NCBI RefSeq assembly: GCF_000559085.1
Contig: NZ_JALN02000001.1
Coordinates: 4,836,001-4,900,000 of the forward strand
DNA: 64,000 nt
Source of the DNA: Mycolicibacterium aromaticivorans JS19b1 = JCM 16368
Lineage (GTDB): Bacteria; Actinomycetota; Actinomycetes; Mycobacteriales; Mycobacteriaceae
Direction: 5' to 3'
Shown piece after piece: positions 10,360 to 20,671 of this stretch. Position 1 is the first letter of the stretch, and each line of letters opens with the position of its first letter. The position numbers were made by a program, and so were the translations under genes. The notes below the pieces were generated by a model that saw only the letters and a list, made by a program, of their open reading frames with translations, ran no database searches and was not told the origin of the DNA.

Positions 10360-10374
10360 CCGCCGTGACGGCGG
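10360..10374. promoter_or_regulatory. Small inverted repeat upstream of hisE
   Basis: CCGCCG-TGA-CGGCGG is a perfect 6-bp-arm repeat ending 10 bp before the hisE ATG, in the 54-bp gap between the divergent lipoprotein and hisE. It may be an operator or an mRNA hairpin. In DNA this GC-rich it could also be chance. Confidence 0.25.
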
Positions 10375-10384
10375 CTGCACGCGC

Positions 10385-10666
10385 ATGGAACAATCGCAGG
10401 CCGTGAAGACCTTCGAGGAACTGTTCGCCGAACTGGGGGAGCGAGCCCGCACCCGACCGGCGGGCAGCGCCACCGTCGCCGCGCTGGACGGCGGTGTGCA
10501 CGCCCTCGGCAAGAAGATCCTCGAAGAAGCCGGCGAGGTGTGGCTGGCCGCCGAGCACGAGTCCGACGAGGCGCTGGCCGAGGAGATCAGCCAGTTGTTC
10601 TACTGGGCGCAGGTCATGATGGTCGCCCGTGGCCTGACCCTCGACGACATCTACCGGAAGCTCTAG
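10385..10666 (+). CDS. hisE: Phosphoribosyl-ATP pyrophosphohydrolase
   Basis: HisE hydrolyses phosphoribosyl-ATP to phosphoribosyl-AMP and pyrophosphate, step 2 of histidine synthesis. At 93 aa it matches the length of the M. tuberculosis enzyme, and the ATG is kept for that reason. The MazG-like helical fold shows the metal-binding acidic motif [13 protein letters not shown] and a downstream EEISQLFYW. It is followed after 9 bp by hisG, forming a hisE-hisG unit apart from the rest of the his genes, as is usual in mycobacteria. Confidence 0.96.
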   Translation: MEQSQAVKTFEELFAELGERARTRPAGSATVAALDGGVHALGKKILEEAGEVWLAAEHESDEALAEEISQLFYWAQVMMVARGLTLDDIYRKL

Positions 10667-10675
10667 GTGGCTGCC

Positions 10676-11530
10676 ATGTTGCGCGTTGCCGTCCCGAACA
10701 AGGGGGCGCTGTCCGAATCCGCCGCCGAGATCCTCTCGGAGGCCGGCTACCGGCGGCGCACCGATCCCAAAGACCTCACCGTCATCGACCCGGCCAACGG
10801 CGTCGAGTTCTTCTTCCTGCGGCCCAAGGACATCGCGATCTACGTCGGCTCCGGGCAGCTCGACTTCGGCATCACCGGCCGTGATCTGGCCGCCGAGTCC
10901 GATGCCCCGGTGACCGAGCGGCTGGCCCTGGGCTTCGGCTCGTCCAGCTTCCGGTACGCCGCACCGGCTGGACGGGAATGGACAGTCGCCGACCTGGCGG
11001 GCAAACGTATCGCCACCGCGTACCCGAACCTCGTCCGGAAAGACTTGGCGAGCAAGGGAATCGAGGCCACCGTCATCCGCCTCGACGGAGCGGTCGAGAT
11101 CTCGATCCAGCTCGGCGTGGCCGACGCGATTGCCGACGTGGTGGGTTCGGGCCGAACGCTGCGGCTGCACGATCTGGTGGCTTTCGGTGCGACGCTGTGT
11201 GATTCGGAAGCAGTGCTGATCGAACGGGCCGGCAACGGCGACGATTCCAACCGGGCCGCGCGCGACCAATTGGCGGCCCGCGTCCAGGGCGTGGTGTTCG
11301 GCCAGCAGTACCTGATGCTCGACTACGACTGCCCGCGTTCGGTGCTCGAGCGCGCCACCGCGGTCACCCCCGGTCTGGAGTCACCCACGATCGCGCCGCT
11401 GGCCGACCCGGACTGGGTTGCGGTGCGCGCCCTGGTTCCGCGCCGCGATGTGAACGCGATCATGGATGAGCTTGCGGCCATCGGCGCCAAGGCTATTCTG
11501 GCCTCCGACATCAGGTTCTGCCGCTTCTGA
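10676..11530 (+). CDS. hisG: ATP phosphoribosyltransferase, long form
   Basis: HisG condenses ATP with PRPP, the first committed and histidine-inhibited step of histidine synthesis. It is 284 aa, identical in length to the M. tuberculosis protein when started at [10 protein letters not shown]; a GTG 9 bp upstream is possible but less likely. It has the two-lobed periplasmic-binding-like fold, the PRPP-binding stretch around [13 protein letters not shown], and a C-terminal ferredoxin-like regulatory domain ([19 protein letters not shown]). That C-terminal domain marks the long, HisZ-independent type. Confidence 0.97.
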   Translation: MLRVAVPNKGALSESAAEILSEAGYRRRTDPKDLTVIDPANGVEFFFLRPKDIAIYVGSGQLDFGITGRDLAAESDAPVTERLALGFGSSSFRYAAPAGREWTVADLAGKRIATAYPNLVRKDLASKGIEATVIRLDGAVEISIQLGVADAIADVVGSGRTLRLHDLVAFGATLCDSEAVLIERAGNGDDSNRAARDQLAARVQGVVFGQQYLMLDYDCPRSVLERATAVTPGLESPTIAPLADPDWVAVRALVPRRDVNAIMDELAAIGAKAILASDIRFCRF

Positions 11531-11598
11531 GGTTGGCCCGCCCCTCGGGCGGCTCCGTGTTAGCGTCCCTTTAGTTGCCACCGGCCCGAAGGACCGTC

Positions 11599-12081
11599 AT
11601 GACGCACGCTCTCGTACTGTTGCTGGCCCTGCTGATCGGTGTGATCGCCGGACTGCGCGCGCTGACCGCGCCCGCGGTCGTGGCGTGGGGCGCTTTCCTC
11701 GGGTGGATCGACGTCACCGACAAGTGGTCGGCGTGGGTGGGCAGCTGGATCACCGTGGCCGTGCTGACGGTCCTGTTGTTCGTCGAACTCGTCACCGATC
11801 AGCTGCCGAAGACGCCCAGTCGCAAGACCCCCGCGCAGTTCCTGACCCGCCTGCTCACCGGTGCGTTCGCCGGCGCGGTGATCGGCAGCGCGTTCTTCCA
11901 CACGTTCAGTTCACTCGGCGCCGGCATCATCGGCGCGGTGCTCGGCACCCTCGGGGGCTACGAGGCCCGCTCGCGGCTGGTGGCGGCCAATGGGGGCCGT
12001 GATCTGCCGGTGGCTATCGGCGAGGACGTGATCGCGGTGGGCGGCGGCTTCCTGGTCGCTTACCTGGTCAGTCTGCTGTGA
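11599..12081 (+). CDS. DUF4126 integral membrane protein (Rv2120c-like)
   Basis: A 160-aa membrane protein with four or five predicted helices and a hairpin carrying GLRALTAPAVVAWG, typical of the DUF4126 family. ATG 11599 has GAAGGA 5 bp upstream. In M. tuberculosis a homologue of this size follows hisG, so the position is conserved. The 3' end overlaps the next gene as GTGA, suggesting coupled translation with an oxidoreductase. No biochemical role is known to me. Confidence 0.85.
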   Translation: MTHALVLLLALLIGVIAGLRALTAPAVVAWGAFLGWIDVTDKWSAWVGSWITVAVLTVLLFVELVTDQLPKTPSRKTPAQFLTRLLTGAFAGAVIGSAFFHTFSSLGAGIIGAVLGTLGGYEARSRLVAANGGRDLPVAIGEDVIAVGGGFLVAYLVSLL

Positions 12082-13445
12082 CTCACGTTGACGCGATCGT
12101 CGTCGGTGCAGGGCAGGCGGGCCCACCGCTGGCCGGCCGCCTGACCGCCGCGGGCCAGACCGTCGCCGTCATCGAACGCAAGCTTGTGGGTGGAACCTGC
12201 GTCAACTCCGGCTGCATCCCCACCAAGACGCTGGTGGCCAGCGCGCACACCGCCCACACTGCCCGGCGCGGTGCCGACTACGGAGTGTCGACCGGCGAGG
12301 TGTCGGTCGACATGGCAAAGGTCAAGGCGCGCAAGGACGGAATCGTGCTGGGCGACCGCAGCGGAGTCGAGTCGTGGATCGAGGGGATGCCCGGCGCCGC
12401 TCTGATCCGCGGCCACGCGCGGTTCGAGGATCCGCACGCCATTCGCGTCAATGACGAGGTTCTGACCGCCGACCGGATCTTCCTCAACGTCGGCGGCCGC
12501 GCGGTGGTGCCCGACCTGCCCGGTCTGTCCGACATCGACTACCTCACCAATGTCGGCATCCTCGAACTCGACACTGTGCCTGCGCATCTGGTGATCATCG
12601 GGGGTAGTTATATCGGCCTGGAGTTCGCTCAGATGTACCGCCGGTTCGGGGCGCAGGTCACCGTGCTCGAGCGCGGTCCGCGCCTCACCCCACGCGAAGA
12701 CGAACACGTTTCCGCCGCCATCCAGGACATCCTGACGGCCGAGGGCATCACCATCGTCACCGGCGCATCCGGTTTGCGATTCACCAAGCGCAACAACGGT
12801 TTCGAGGTGATTCCGTACGACGGGGCGGTGCCCATCGCCGGTTCACACCTGCTCGTGGCCGTGGGCCGCAGGCCCAACACCGACGACCTGGGCCTCGACC
12901 GCGCCGGTGTCGAGGTCGACAGCCGCGGCTACATCGTCGTCGACGACCAACTTCGCACCAGCGCCGAGCACATCTGGGCGATGGGGGACTGTAACGGCAA
13001 GGGCGCCTTCACCCACACCTCCTACAACGACTTCGAGATCGTCGCGGCCAATCTGCTCGACGATGATCCGCGCCGAGTCAGCGACCGGGTACCGACCTAC
13101 GCTCTCTACATCGACCCGCCGCTCGGCCGGGCCGGCCTGACCGTCGACCAGGTCCGTAAGTCCGGCCGTCGGGCCCTGATCGGCAAGCGTCCGATGACCA
13201 GGGTCGGCAGGGCGGTGGAAAAGGGCGAGACGCAAGGCTTCATGCAGGTCGTCGTCGACGCCGACACCGAGGAGATCCTCGGCGCGGCGATCCTCGGGGT
13301 CGGCGGCGACGAGGTCATCCACTCGATCCTGGACATCATGTCCGCCAAGAAGCCCTACACCGCGATAGCGCGCACCATGCACATCCACCCGACCGTCAGC
13401 GAACTGGTGCCGACCATGCTGCAGGAGTTGGAACCGCTGGTGTAG
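12078..13445 (+). CDS. FAD-dependent class I pyridine nucleotide-disulfide oxidoreductase (mercuric reductase-like)
   Basis: A 455-aa flavoprotein of the lipoamide dehydrogenase/mercuric reductase/glutathione reductase family. It has the N-terminal FAD motif GAGQAGPPLAG, the redox-active pair in GGTCVNSGCIPTK (Cys41 and Cys46), a central NAD(P) motif IIGGSYIGLEF, and the C-terminal dimerisation domain with the HPTVSELVP His. It lacks the N-terminal HMA domain and C-terminal vicinal Cys pair of true MerA, so mercury reduction is unlikely. The GTG start overlaps the upstream membrane gene by 4 bp. The physiological disulfide or quinone substrate is unknown. Confidence 0.87.
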   Translation: MTHVDAIVVGAGQAGPPLAGRLTAAGQTVAVIERKLVGGTCVNSGCIPTKTLVASAHTAHTARRGADYGVSTGEVSVDMAKVKARKDGIVLGDRSGVESWIEGMPGAALIRGHARFEDPHAIRVNDEVLTADRIFLNVGGRAVVPDLPGLSDIDYLTNVGILELDTVPAHLVIIGGSYIGLEFAQMYRRFGAQVTVLERGPRLTPREDEHVSAAIQDILTAEGITIVTGASGLRFTKRNNGFEVIPYDGAVPIAGSHLLVAVGRRPNTDDLGLDRAGVEVDSRGYIVVDDQLRTSAEHIWAMGDCNGKGAFTHTSYNDFEIVAANLLDDDPRRVSDRVPTYALYIDPPLGRAGLTVDQVRKSGRRALIGKRPMTRVGRAVEKGETQGFMQVVVDADTEEILGAAILGVGGDEVIHSILDIMSAKKPYTAIARTMHIHPTVSELVPTMLQELEPLV

Positions 13446-13590
13446 CGGCCGCCTACTAGCGCGTTCTCCTCACCGGCGCGCTGACCTCCTCGACGAGCAT
13501 GGTCGCCCCAGCAATCGAGGCGATGAGGCACGCAGATGGCCACCGTGTGGCCCCTTCTGGGTTGGGCCCGGCTCTGGCATGCTGTGGGGC

Positions 13591-13992
13591 ATGACTGAGC
13601 CGCAGTTCGGAGGCACCGAGGGCGCACCGCCGCCCAACTACCAGGTTCCGCCCAACTACCAGGCACCGCCGAATTACCCGATGCCGCCGCAGTATCCGGG
13701 CCCGGGTGGCTACGTCGACCCCTCGGCCCCGTTCGGCCGTCATCCGGTCACCGGCGAGCCGCTGTCGGACAAATCCAAGATCGTCGCCGGGCTGCTGCAG
13801 CTGCTCGGATTGTTCGGCCTGGTGGGGATCGGCCGCATCTACCTGGGCTACACCGGCCTGGGCATCGCCCAGCTGCTGGTCGGGCTCGTCACCTGCGGCC
13901 TCGGCGCCGTCATCTGGGGGATCATCGACGGCGTCATGATCCTCACCGACAAGGTGCGCGACCCGCAGGGGCGACCCCTGCGTGATGGGTAG
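13591..13992 (+). CDS. TM2 domain membrane protein (Rv1615-like)
   Basis: A 133-aa protein with a Pro/Tyr/Asn-rich cytosolic N-terminus (NYQVPPNYQAPPNYP repeats). Two hydrophobic helices joined by the short polar turn of TM2 domains follow (GLFGLVGIGRIYLGYTGLGI onward). ATG 13591 begins the TEPQFGG sequence. It overlaps the following DUF2752 gene. In M. tuberculosis the equivalent pair lies between lgt and pyk as I recall, marking the start of the Rv1615-Rv1634-like block. Confidence 0.8.
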   Translation: MTEPQFGGTEGAPPPNYQVPPNYQAPPNYPMPPQYPGPGGYVDPSAPFGRHPVTGEPLSDKSKIVAGLLQLLGLFGLVGIGRIYLGYTGLGIAQLLVGLVTCGLGAVIWGIIDGVMILTDKVRDPQGRPLRDG

Positions 13993-14395
13993 CGTCGACC
14001 AGCCACGGACAACCCGGCTCTACGCCGGGCTGGCTACTGGTGCGCTGGGGATCGGTGCGTTCACCTATGTCGGCATCGTCGACCCGCACCGGCCCGGCTC
14101 ACTGTTTCCGCCGTGCCCGTTCCGGTTGCTCACCGGCTGGAACTGCCCGGCGTGCGGTGGCCTGCGAATGACCCACGACCTGCTGCACGGCGACGTCGCG
14201 GCCGCTGTCGTCGACAACGGGTTCCTGCTCGTCGGTTTGCCCCTGCTGGCCCTGTGGGCGGTCTGGCGGATCCGGCGAGGGGAGCGGGCGTTTCCGCTAT
14301 GGGTGATCAGCGTGATCGCCGTCGCGGCGATCGGCTGGACAGTCATCCGGAACCTGCCGGGCTTCCCGCTGGTGCCCACATTAATTGGGCAGTGA
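13985..14395 (+). CDS. DUF2752 membrane protein (Rv1616-like)
   Basis: A 136-aa protein with three predicted transmembrane helices and the DUF2752 core: PPCPFRLLTGWNCPACGGLR, including the CPxCGGxR signature, followed by HDLLHGD. GTG 13982 and ATG 13985 are both usable; ATG is reported. Its start overlaps the TM2 gene stop by 8 bp, indicating co-translation. Function unknown; the Cys pair suggests metal or redox binding near the membrane. Confidence 0.8.
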   Translation: MGSVDQPRTTRLYAGLATGALGIGAFTYVGIVDPHRPGSLFPPCPFRLLTGWNCPACGGLRMTHDLLHGDVAAAVVDNGFLLVGLPLLALWAVWRIRRGERAFPLWVISVIAVAAIGWTVIRNLPGFPLVPTLIGQ

Positions 14396-14411
14396 TGCCC
14401 ACCCCGCGCTG

Positions 14412-14545
14412 ATACACTCTCAACTGAAAATCATCGGGCCGGTGCAGTCCCAGACATCACACGTCAGACTGCGGTAAAGGCCAATCACCACGCGCATCGC
14501 GCACACCAGCTTTCCGCCGCATGACCGACCGCGGAGGAGCGTGGA
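14412..14545 (+). promoter_or_regulatory. gltB promoter and about 127-nt leader with a possible 11-codon leader ORF
   Basis: A good -10 hexamer TACACT lies at 14413-14418, giving a transcript start near 14425 and an unusually long leader for this window. The leader contains a tiny ORF (GTG 14442 to TAA 14477) reading VQSQTSHVRLR, with two Gln codons. A strong Shine-Dalgarno GGAGGAG at 14533-14539 sits 6 bp before the gltB ATG. A regulatory role for the leader or the mini-ORF is speculation. Confidence 0.4.
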
Positions 14546-17500
14546 ATGCTGTTCTCGGCACTTCCCGAAGCGCAGGGTCTCTACGACCCCAGGCACGAGT
14601 CCGACTCGTGCGGTGTGGCGATGGTGGCCGACATCCAGGGCCGACGGTCACACCAGATCGTCGCCGACGGACTGACGGCACTCGAACACCTCGAACACCG
14701 CGGTGCCGCCGGCGCTGAACCCAACAGCGGTGACGGCGCCGGCATCCTCCTGCAATTGCCGGTCGAATTGCTTTCCGCTGTGGCGGAATTCGATCTTCCG
14801 GAACCAACGCGCAACGGCTGCAACACCTTTGCCGCCGGCATCTGCTTCCTGCCGATGGACCCGTTCGCTCGACAAGCCGCTGTCGACCGGGTCGAGGCAA
14901 TCGCCGAGGAGGAGGGCCTGGACGTCCTCGGGTGGCGGGCCGTGCCGGTCGACCCTGACGGCGCCGAAGTCGGCGCCACCGCGCTGGGTTGCATGCCGCA
15001 CATGTCGATGTTGTTCGTGGCAGCTCCCGAACGAAACGGCCACCGTCTCGGCGGGATCGATCTCGACCGCCTGGTCTACCCGCTGCGCAAGCGCGCCGAG
15101 CAAGGCCCCGACAGCGTCTACTTCCCGTCGCTGTCCAGTCGCACCATCGCCTACAAGGGCATGCTCACCACAATGCAGCTGCCGCAATACTTTCCCGATC
15201 TGCGCGACCAACGGTGCCGCAGCGCGATCGCGATCGTGCACAGCCGCTTCTCCACCAACACCTTTCCGTCCTGGCCGTTGGCGCACCCCTTCCGGTTCGT
15301 GGCGCACAACGGCGAAATCAACACGGTGCGGGGTAACCGCAATCGGATGCACGCGCGAGAAGCCATGCTCGCCAGCACCATGATTCCCGGTGACCTGAGC
15401 CGGCTTTCGCCGATCTGCACGCCCGATGCGTCGGACTCCGCGTCCTTCGACCAGGTGCTCGAGCTGCTGCACCTCGGCGGCCGCAGTCTGCCGCACGCCG
15501 TGATGATGATGATCCCGGAGGCGTGGGAGAACAACGCAACTCTTGCCCCGGCCCGCCGGGCGTTCTGTCAGTACCACGCCTCATTGATGGAGCCGTGGGA
15601 CGGACCAGCCTGTGTGACGTTCACCGACGGCACCGTGGTGGGAGCTGTCCTGGACCGCAACGGCTTACGGCCCGGCCGGTGGTGGCGCACCATCGACGAC
15701 CGGGTGATCCTGGCCAGTGAGAGCGGTGTGCTGGACATTCCGCCGGGCGAAGTGGTGGCCAAGGGTCGGTTGGAGCCCGGCAAGATGTTCCTGATCGACA
15801 CCGCCGCCGGGCGGATCGTCAGCGACGACGAGATCAAGGGTCAGCTCGCCGCCGAAGCGCCGTACGCCGAATGGCTGCACGCCGGTCTGCTCGATCTGGC
15901 GACTCTGCCGGCAAGGACCCGGGTCTCACCGAACCACGAATCGGTGGTGCGTCGCCAGGTCGCGTTCGGCTATACCGAAGAAGACCTGCGGATCATGCTC
16001 ACCCCGATGGCGGCCTCCGGGCAGGAGCCGCTGGGGTCGATGGGCACCGACACCCCGGTGGCTGTTCTGTCCCAGCGCCCCAAGCTGATCTACGACTACT
16101 TCGTCGAACTGTTCGCCCAGGTGACGAACCCGCCGCTGGACGCCATTCGCGAGGAGATCGTCACCTCGATGGCCCGCGTCATGGGCCCCGAACAGAACCT
16201 GCTCGAGCCGACGGCCGCATCCTGCCGCCAGATCCTGCTGCACTGGCCGGTTCTGGACAACGACGAGCTGAACCGGATCGTCCACATCAACGACGACGGC
16301 GAGCAGCCCGGCCTGAAGTCAGCCGTCCTCAAGGCGCTCTACGATGTCGAACGCGGCGGGGAAGGCCTGGCCGAAGCCATCGAGGAGTTGCGCCACCGGG
16401 CGTCCGACGCGATCGCCAAAGGCGCACGCACCCTGGTCATCTCCGACCGCGACTCCGACCACACCCGCGCGCCGATCCCGTCGCTGCTGGCCGTCGCCGC
16501 GGTGCACCACCACCTGGTCCGGACCAAACAGCGCACCATGGTGGCGCTGGTGGTGGAAAGCGGTGACGCCCGCGAGGTCCACCACATCGCGCTTCTGATC
16601 GGATACGGCGCGGCCGCAGTCAACCCGTATCTGGCGTTCGAGTCGATCGAGGACCTGATCCGCGAGGGCGAACTCACCGGCATCGACTCGGGCACCGCCG
16701 TGCGCAACTATCTCAAGGCACTCGGCAAGGGCGTCATGAAGGTGATGAGCAAGATGGGCATCTCGACCGTCGGCTCATACACGGCTGCACAGGCTTTCGA
16801 GGCCATCGGGCTGTCCAAGGATGTCGTCGACGAATACCTCACGGGCACGGTCAGCCAACTCGGCGGTGTCGGACTCGACGTGCTGGCCGACGAGGTCAAG
16901 CTACGGCACCGCCGTGCCTACCCGGAGAACCCCACCGAGCGGGTGCATCGCCGCCTCGAGGTCGGCGGAGAATACCAATTCCGCCGCGAAGGCGAGCTCC
17001 ACCTGTTCACCCCGGAAACGGTCTTCTTGCTTCAGCATTCGACCCGGACCAAGCAGGGCGAGGTGTTCGCCAAGTACTCCGCGGAGGTCAACCGGCTCTC
17101 CCGCGAGGGCGGTACGCTGCGCGGCCTGTTCGGCTTCAACAAGGGTCTGCGGCCACCGGTTCCGCTGCACGAGGTGGAGTCCGTCGAAGCCATCTGCAGC
17201 CGCTTCAACACCGGAGCGATGAGTTACGGCTCGATCTCGCAGGAAGCGCACGAGACCATGGCGATCGCCATGAACAACCTCGGCGGGCGTTCCAACAGCG
17301 GTGAAGGCGGCGAAGACGAAGACCGGCTCTACGACCCGCGCCGGCGTAGTGCCGTCAAACAGGTGGCGTCTGGTCGGTTCGGTGTCACCAGTGACTATTT
17401 GGTCAACGCCACCGATATCCAGATCAAGATGGCCCAGGGTGCAAAGCCCGGTGAGGGTGGGCAACTGCCCGGCTTCAAGGTGTATCCGAACATCGCGAAG

Positions 17501-19108
17501 ACCCGACACTCCACACCCGGCGTGGGCTTGATCTCGCCGCCACCGCACCATGACATCTACTCCATCGAGGACCTGGCGCAACTGATTCACGACCTCAAGA
17601 ACGCCAACTCGCAGGCCCGGATCCACGTCAAACTGGTGAGCTCGGTCGGTGTCGGCACGGTGGCGGCCGGGGTGTCCAAGGCGCACGCGGATGTCGTGCT
17701 GATCTCCGGATACGACGGTGGCACCGGCGCGGCGCCGCTGACCAGCCTCAAGCATGCCGGGGCGCCGTGGGAGATCGGCCTCGCCGACACCCAGCAGACG
17801 TTGGTGCTCAACGGACTTCGCGATCGCATCACCGTGCAGTGTGACGGCGGTCTGCGCACCGCCCGCGACGTGATGGTCGCCGCCCTGCTCGGCGCGGAGG
17901 AATTCGGTTTCTCCACCGCGCCGTTGGTGGTGGCCGGGTGCATCATGATGCGGGTCTGCCACCTCGACACCTGCCCGGTGGGGGTGGCCACCCAAAACCC
18001 GGAACTGCGAGCACGTTTCAACGGCAAGCCGGAGTTCGTCGAGAACTTCTTCCGGTTCATCGCCGAAGACGTCCGGGTGATGCTGGCCGAGCTGGGCTTC
18101 CGCAGCATCGACGAGGCCGTCGGCCACGCGGAGGTGCTCGACACCGACAACGGGGTGGCGCACTGGAAAACCAAGGGCCTGGACCTGAGCCCGATCTTCG
18201 CGGTGCCCACCGCCGCGCACGGCGGTGCGTTGCCGCAGCGCCGGCGGCTGCGGGATCAGGAACACGGCCTCGAGCACGCTCTGGACCAGACGCTGGTTGC
18301 GCTGGCCGAAGGTGCGCTCGAGGACGCCCACCCGGTTCGGCTGGAACTGCCGGTCCGCAACGTCAACCGCACCGTCGGCACTCTGCTGGGTTCGGAGGTC
18401 ACCCGCCGCTACGGCGCCCAGGGCCTGCCGGATGACACCATCCACATCACGCTCACCGGCTCGGCAGGCCAGTCCATCGGCGCATTCCTGCCGCCCGGCA
18501 TCACCCTCGACCTGATCGGTGACGCCAACGACTATGTGGGCAAAGGCCTTTCCGGTGGGCGGGTGATCGTCCGGCCGCCCGACGATGTCCTGTTCCTGCC
18601 GGAGGACAACGTGATCGCCGGCAACACCCTGCTGTACGGGGCTACCTCCGGCGAGGTGTATCTGTGCGGCCGGGTCGGGGAGCGGTTCGCCGCTCGCAAC
18701 TCCGGTGCGCTCGCCGTGACCGAAGGCGTCGGCGACCACGCCTGCGAGTACATGACCGGCGGGCGCATCGTCGTGCTGGGCCGCACCGGACGCAACATGG
18801 CGGCCGGAATGTCCGGCGGCATCGCCTACGTGCTGGGTCTCGACCCGGCCATGGTCAACACGGCGATGGTCGAGCTGCACGCCCCGGACCCCGACGACCT
18901 GGAATGGCTGCACGACGTCGTGGCTCGCCATGCCCGGTGCACCGGCAGCACGCTGGCTCGCTCGGTGCTCTCGGACTGGCCAAGGCGAAGCGCGCAATTC
19001 ACCAAGATCATGCCCACCGACTACCGGAAGGTGCTCGAGGCCACCCGGATGGCCAAGGCGGAGGGGCGTGACGTGGACACGGCGATCATGGAGGCGACAC
19101 GTGGCTGA
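14546..19108 (+). CDS. gltB: Glutamate synthase, large (alpha) subunit
   Basis: GltB transfers the amide nitrogen of glutamine to 2-oxoglutarate, giving two glutamates. The 1520-aa protein starts with a short propeptide; the catalytic nucleophile is Cys22 (DSCGVAMV), exposed after processing. Domains in order are class II glutaminase (about 22-425), central domain, FMN-binding synthase barrel ([28 protein letters not shown]) with the Fe-S cysteines near [15 protein letters not shown], and the C-terminal beta-helix ([21 protein letters not shown]). It overlaps gltD by 8 bp. It sits between the DUF2752 gene and pyk; in M. tuberculosis gltBD is elsewhere. Confidence 0.97.
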   Translation: MLFSALPEAQGLYDPRHESDSCGVAMVADIQGRRSHQIVADGLTALEHLEHRGAAGAEPNSGDGAGILLQLPVELLSAVAEFDLPEPTRNGCNTFAAGICFLPMDPFARQAAVDRVEAIAEEEGLDVLGWRAVPVDPDGAEVGATALGCMPHMSMLFVAAPERNGHRLGGIDLDRLVYPLRKRAEQGPDSVYFPSLSSRTIAYKGMLTTMQLPQYFPDLRDQRCRSAIAIVHSRFSTNTFPSWPLAHPFRFVAHNGEINTVRGNRNRMHAREAMLASTMIPGDLSRLSPICTPDASDSASFDQVLELLHLGGRSLPHAVMMMIPEAWENNATLAPARRAFCQYHASLMEPWDGPACVTFTDGTVVGAVLDRNGLRPGRWWRTIDDRVILASESGVLDIPPGEVVAKGRLEPGKMFLIDTAAGRIVSDDEIKGQLAAEAPYAEWLHAGLLDLATLPARTRVSPNHESVVRRQVAFGYTEEDLRIMLTPMAASGQEPLGSMGTDTPVAVLSQRPKLIYDYFVELFAQVTNPPLDAIREEIVTSMARVMGPEQNLLEPTAASCRQILLHWPVLDNDELNRIVHINDDGEQPGLKSAVLKALYDVERGGEGLAEAIEELRHRASDAIAKGARTLVISDRDSDHTRAPIPSLLAVAAVHHHLVRTKQRTMVALVVESGDAREVHHIALLIGYGAAAVNPYLAFESIEDLIREGELTGIDSGTAVRNYLKALGKGVMKVMSKMGISTVGSYTAAQAFEAIGLSKDVVDEYLTGTVSQLGGVGLDVLADEVKLRHRRAYPENPTERVHRRLEVGGEYQFRREGELHLFTPETVFLLQHSTRTKQGEVFAKYSAEVNRLSREGGTLRGLFGFNKGLRPPVPLHEVESVEAICSRFNTGAMSYGSISQEAHETMAIAMNNLGGRSNSGEGGEDEDRLYDPRRRSAVKQVASGRFGVTSDYLVNATDIQIKMAQGAKPGEGGQLPGFKVYPNIAKTRHSTPGVGLISPPPHHDIYSIEDLAQLIHDLKNANSQARIHVKLVSSVGVGTVAAGVSKAHADVVLISGYDGGTGAAPLTSLKHAGAPWEIGLADTQQTLVLNGLRDRITVQCDGGLRTARDVMVAALLGAEEFGFSTAPLVVAGCIMMRVCHLDTCPVGVATQNPELRARFNGKPEFVENFFRFIAEDVRVMLAELGFRSIDEAVGHAEVLDTDNGVAHWKTKGLDLSPIFAVPTAAHGGALPQRRRLRDQEHGLEHALDQTLVALAEGALEDAHPVRLELPVRNVNRTVGTLLGSEVTRRYGAQGLPDDTIHITLTGSAGQSIGAFLPPGITLDLIGDANDYVGKGLSGGRVIVRPPDDVLFLPEDNVIAGNTLLYGATSGEVYLCGRVGERFAARNSGALAVTEGVGDHACEYMTGGRIVVLGRTGRNMAAGMSGGIAYVLGLDPAMVNTAMVELHAPDPDDLEWLHDVVARHARCTGSTLARSVLSDWPRRSAQFTKIMPTDYRKVLEATRMAKAEGRDVDTAIMEATRG

Positions 19109-20600
19109 TCCCACCGGGTTTCTGAAAGTGCCGAAGATCGAGGCCGCCAAGCGGGCCGTCGACGAGCGGATCGGCGACTGGCGCGAGGTGTATGAACGTC
19201 AGAATCCCCAGGAGCGCGCGGGCGAGGTGGCCCAGCAGGCCCGCCGCTGTATGGACTGCGGAATTCCGTTCTGCCACTCCGGAACTGCGGGGTGCCCGCT
19301 GGGCAACCTGATCCCGGAATGGAACGACCTGGTGCGACGCGGCCGCTGGGACGCTGCAAGCGAACGCCTGCACGCCACCAACAACTTCCCGGAGTTCACC
19401 GGCCGCCTGTGCCCGGCGCCGTGCGAAGCGGCCTGCGTGCTGTCGATCGGCGAGGAACAGACCGGCGGCAGCGTGACGATCAAACGGATCGAGAACACCA
19501 TCGCCGACCAGGCCTGGCGGCTCGGAATCGTCGAGGCGCAGCCCGCGGCGATCGGCACCGGCCGCAACGTGGCGATCGTGGGCTCCGGACCCGCGGGACT
19601 GGCCGCAGCCCAGCAGCTGACCCGCGCCGGTCACCACGTCACCGTCTACGAACGTGACGACCGACTGGGCGGTTTACTCCGCTATGGGATCCCCGAGTAC
19701 AAGCTCGAGAAGGCCACGCTGAACCAGCGGTTGGCCCAAATGCGAGCCGAGGGAACGCGTTTCGTCACCGAATGTGAAGTGGGCGTCGATGTCTCGGTCG
19801 AGGAGCTGCGCAGCCGGTTCGATGCCGTCGTACTGGCGGTCGGTGCGTTGCGCGGCCGCGACACCGACGTCGAGGGTCGTCATCTGGCCGGCGTCCACCT
19901 GGCGATGGAGCATCTGGTCCCGGCCAACCGGGAGTGCGAGGGTGACGGGCCCTCGACGCTGTCGGCCAAGGACAAGCACGTGGTGATCATCGGCGGCGGC
20001 GACACCGGAGCCGACTGCCTGGGCACCGCACACCGCCAGGGCGCGGCATCGGTGACCCAGCTGGACTACAACCCGCAACCGCCGGACGTCCGCAACGACG
20101 AGCTGAGCCCGTGGCCCACCTGGCCGCTGGTGCTGCGCACGTCGCCCGCGCACGCCGAGGGCGGCACGGTTCACTATCAGGTCGCGGTGCAGCGGTTCGT
20201 CGGTGACGGCGAGGGCAACCTGCGCGCGCTGGAGATCGCCGAGGTGAAGGTCGAGCGGATCGACGGGCGGCGTGTCATCACACCGGTGGGTGAGGCCATG
20301 GAGATTCCATGCGACCTGGCGCTGCTGGCGATCGGCTTCGAAGGTGTCGAACCCATGACCCTGCTGGACGACCTTGGCGTCGCGTTGAGTCCGCGCGGGG
20401 TCATCAGCTGCGGATCGGACTGGCAGACCGACGCGCCCGGCGTCTTTGTTTGTGGCGACGCCCACCGAGGCGCCTCGCTGGTGGTGTGGGCGATCGCCGA
20501 GGGGCGCGCCGCCGCTCACGCGGTCGACGCATATCTCATGGGTGAGTCGGATCTCCCCGAGCCGGTACGGCCGCACCAATTGCCATTGGCCGTCGGCTGA
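19101..20600 (+). CDS. gltD: Glutamate synthase, small (beta) subunit
   Basis: GltD passes electrons from NADPH through FAD and two 4Fe-4S clusters to GltB. It is 499 aa from GTG 19101, which overlaps the end of gltB. The N-terminal cluster motifs are [15 protein letters not shown] and CPAPCEAAC (about residues 50-110). The FAD site is [14 protein letters not shown] (about 160) and the NADPH site [13 protein letters not shown] (about 295). A second C-terminal FAD motif [11 protein letters not shown] is present. The upstream part of the open frame lies inside gltB and was excluded. Confidence 0.96.
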   Translation: MADPTGFLKVPKIEAAKRAVDERIGDWREVYERQNPQERAGEVAQQARRCMDCGIPFCHSGTAGCPLGNLIPEWNDLVRRGRWDAASERLHATNNFPEFTGRLCPAPCEAACVLSIGEEQTGGSVTIKRIENTIADQAWRLGIVEAQPAAIGTGRNVAIVGSGPAGLAAAQQLTRAGHHVTVYERDDRLGGLLRYGIPEYKLEKATLNQRLAQMRAEGTRFVTECEVGVDVSVEELRSRFDAVVLAVGALRGRDTDVEGRHLAGVHLAMEHLVPANRECEGDGPSTLSAKDKHVVIIGGGDTGADCLGTAHRQGAASVTQLDYNPQPPDVRNDELSPWPTWPLVLRTSPAHAEGGTVHYQVAVQRFVGDGEGNLRALEIAEVKVERIDGRRVITPVGEAMEIPCDLALLAIGFEGVEPMTLLDDLGVALSPRGVISCGSDWQTDAPGVFVCGDAHRGASLVVWAIAEGRAAAHAVDAYLMGESDLPEPVRPHQLPLAVG

Positions 20601-20654
20601 GTGAATACCGTGCCGCCGCCATCTGGATCGGTCGAGATGCCCATGAACCGCGAC

Positions 20655-20671
20655 TATGCTGAGGCGTCGTG
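20655..20671 (+). promoter_or_regulatory. Probable leaderless promoter of pyk
   Basis: TATGCT at 20655-20660 is a good -10 element (TAnnnT) ending 8 bp before the GTG of pyk. No Shine-Dalgarno sequence is seen. In mycobacteria this spacing usually gives transcripts that begin at the start codon. Confidence 0.5.

Noticed and set aside
11536..11560. Possible terminator after hisG (GCCCG/CGGGC)
   Set aside because: Only a 5-bp stem with no T-run; too weak to list in GC-rich DNA.
16901..19150. 749-codon open frame antisense to gltB
   Set aside because: It is a shadow of GC-rich codon bias on the opposite strand; gltB is complete and well conserved, and the antisense translation resembles no protein.
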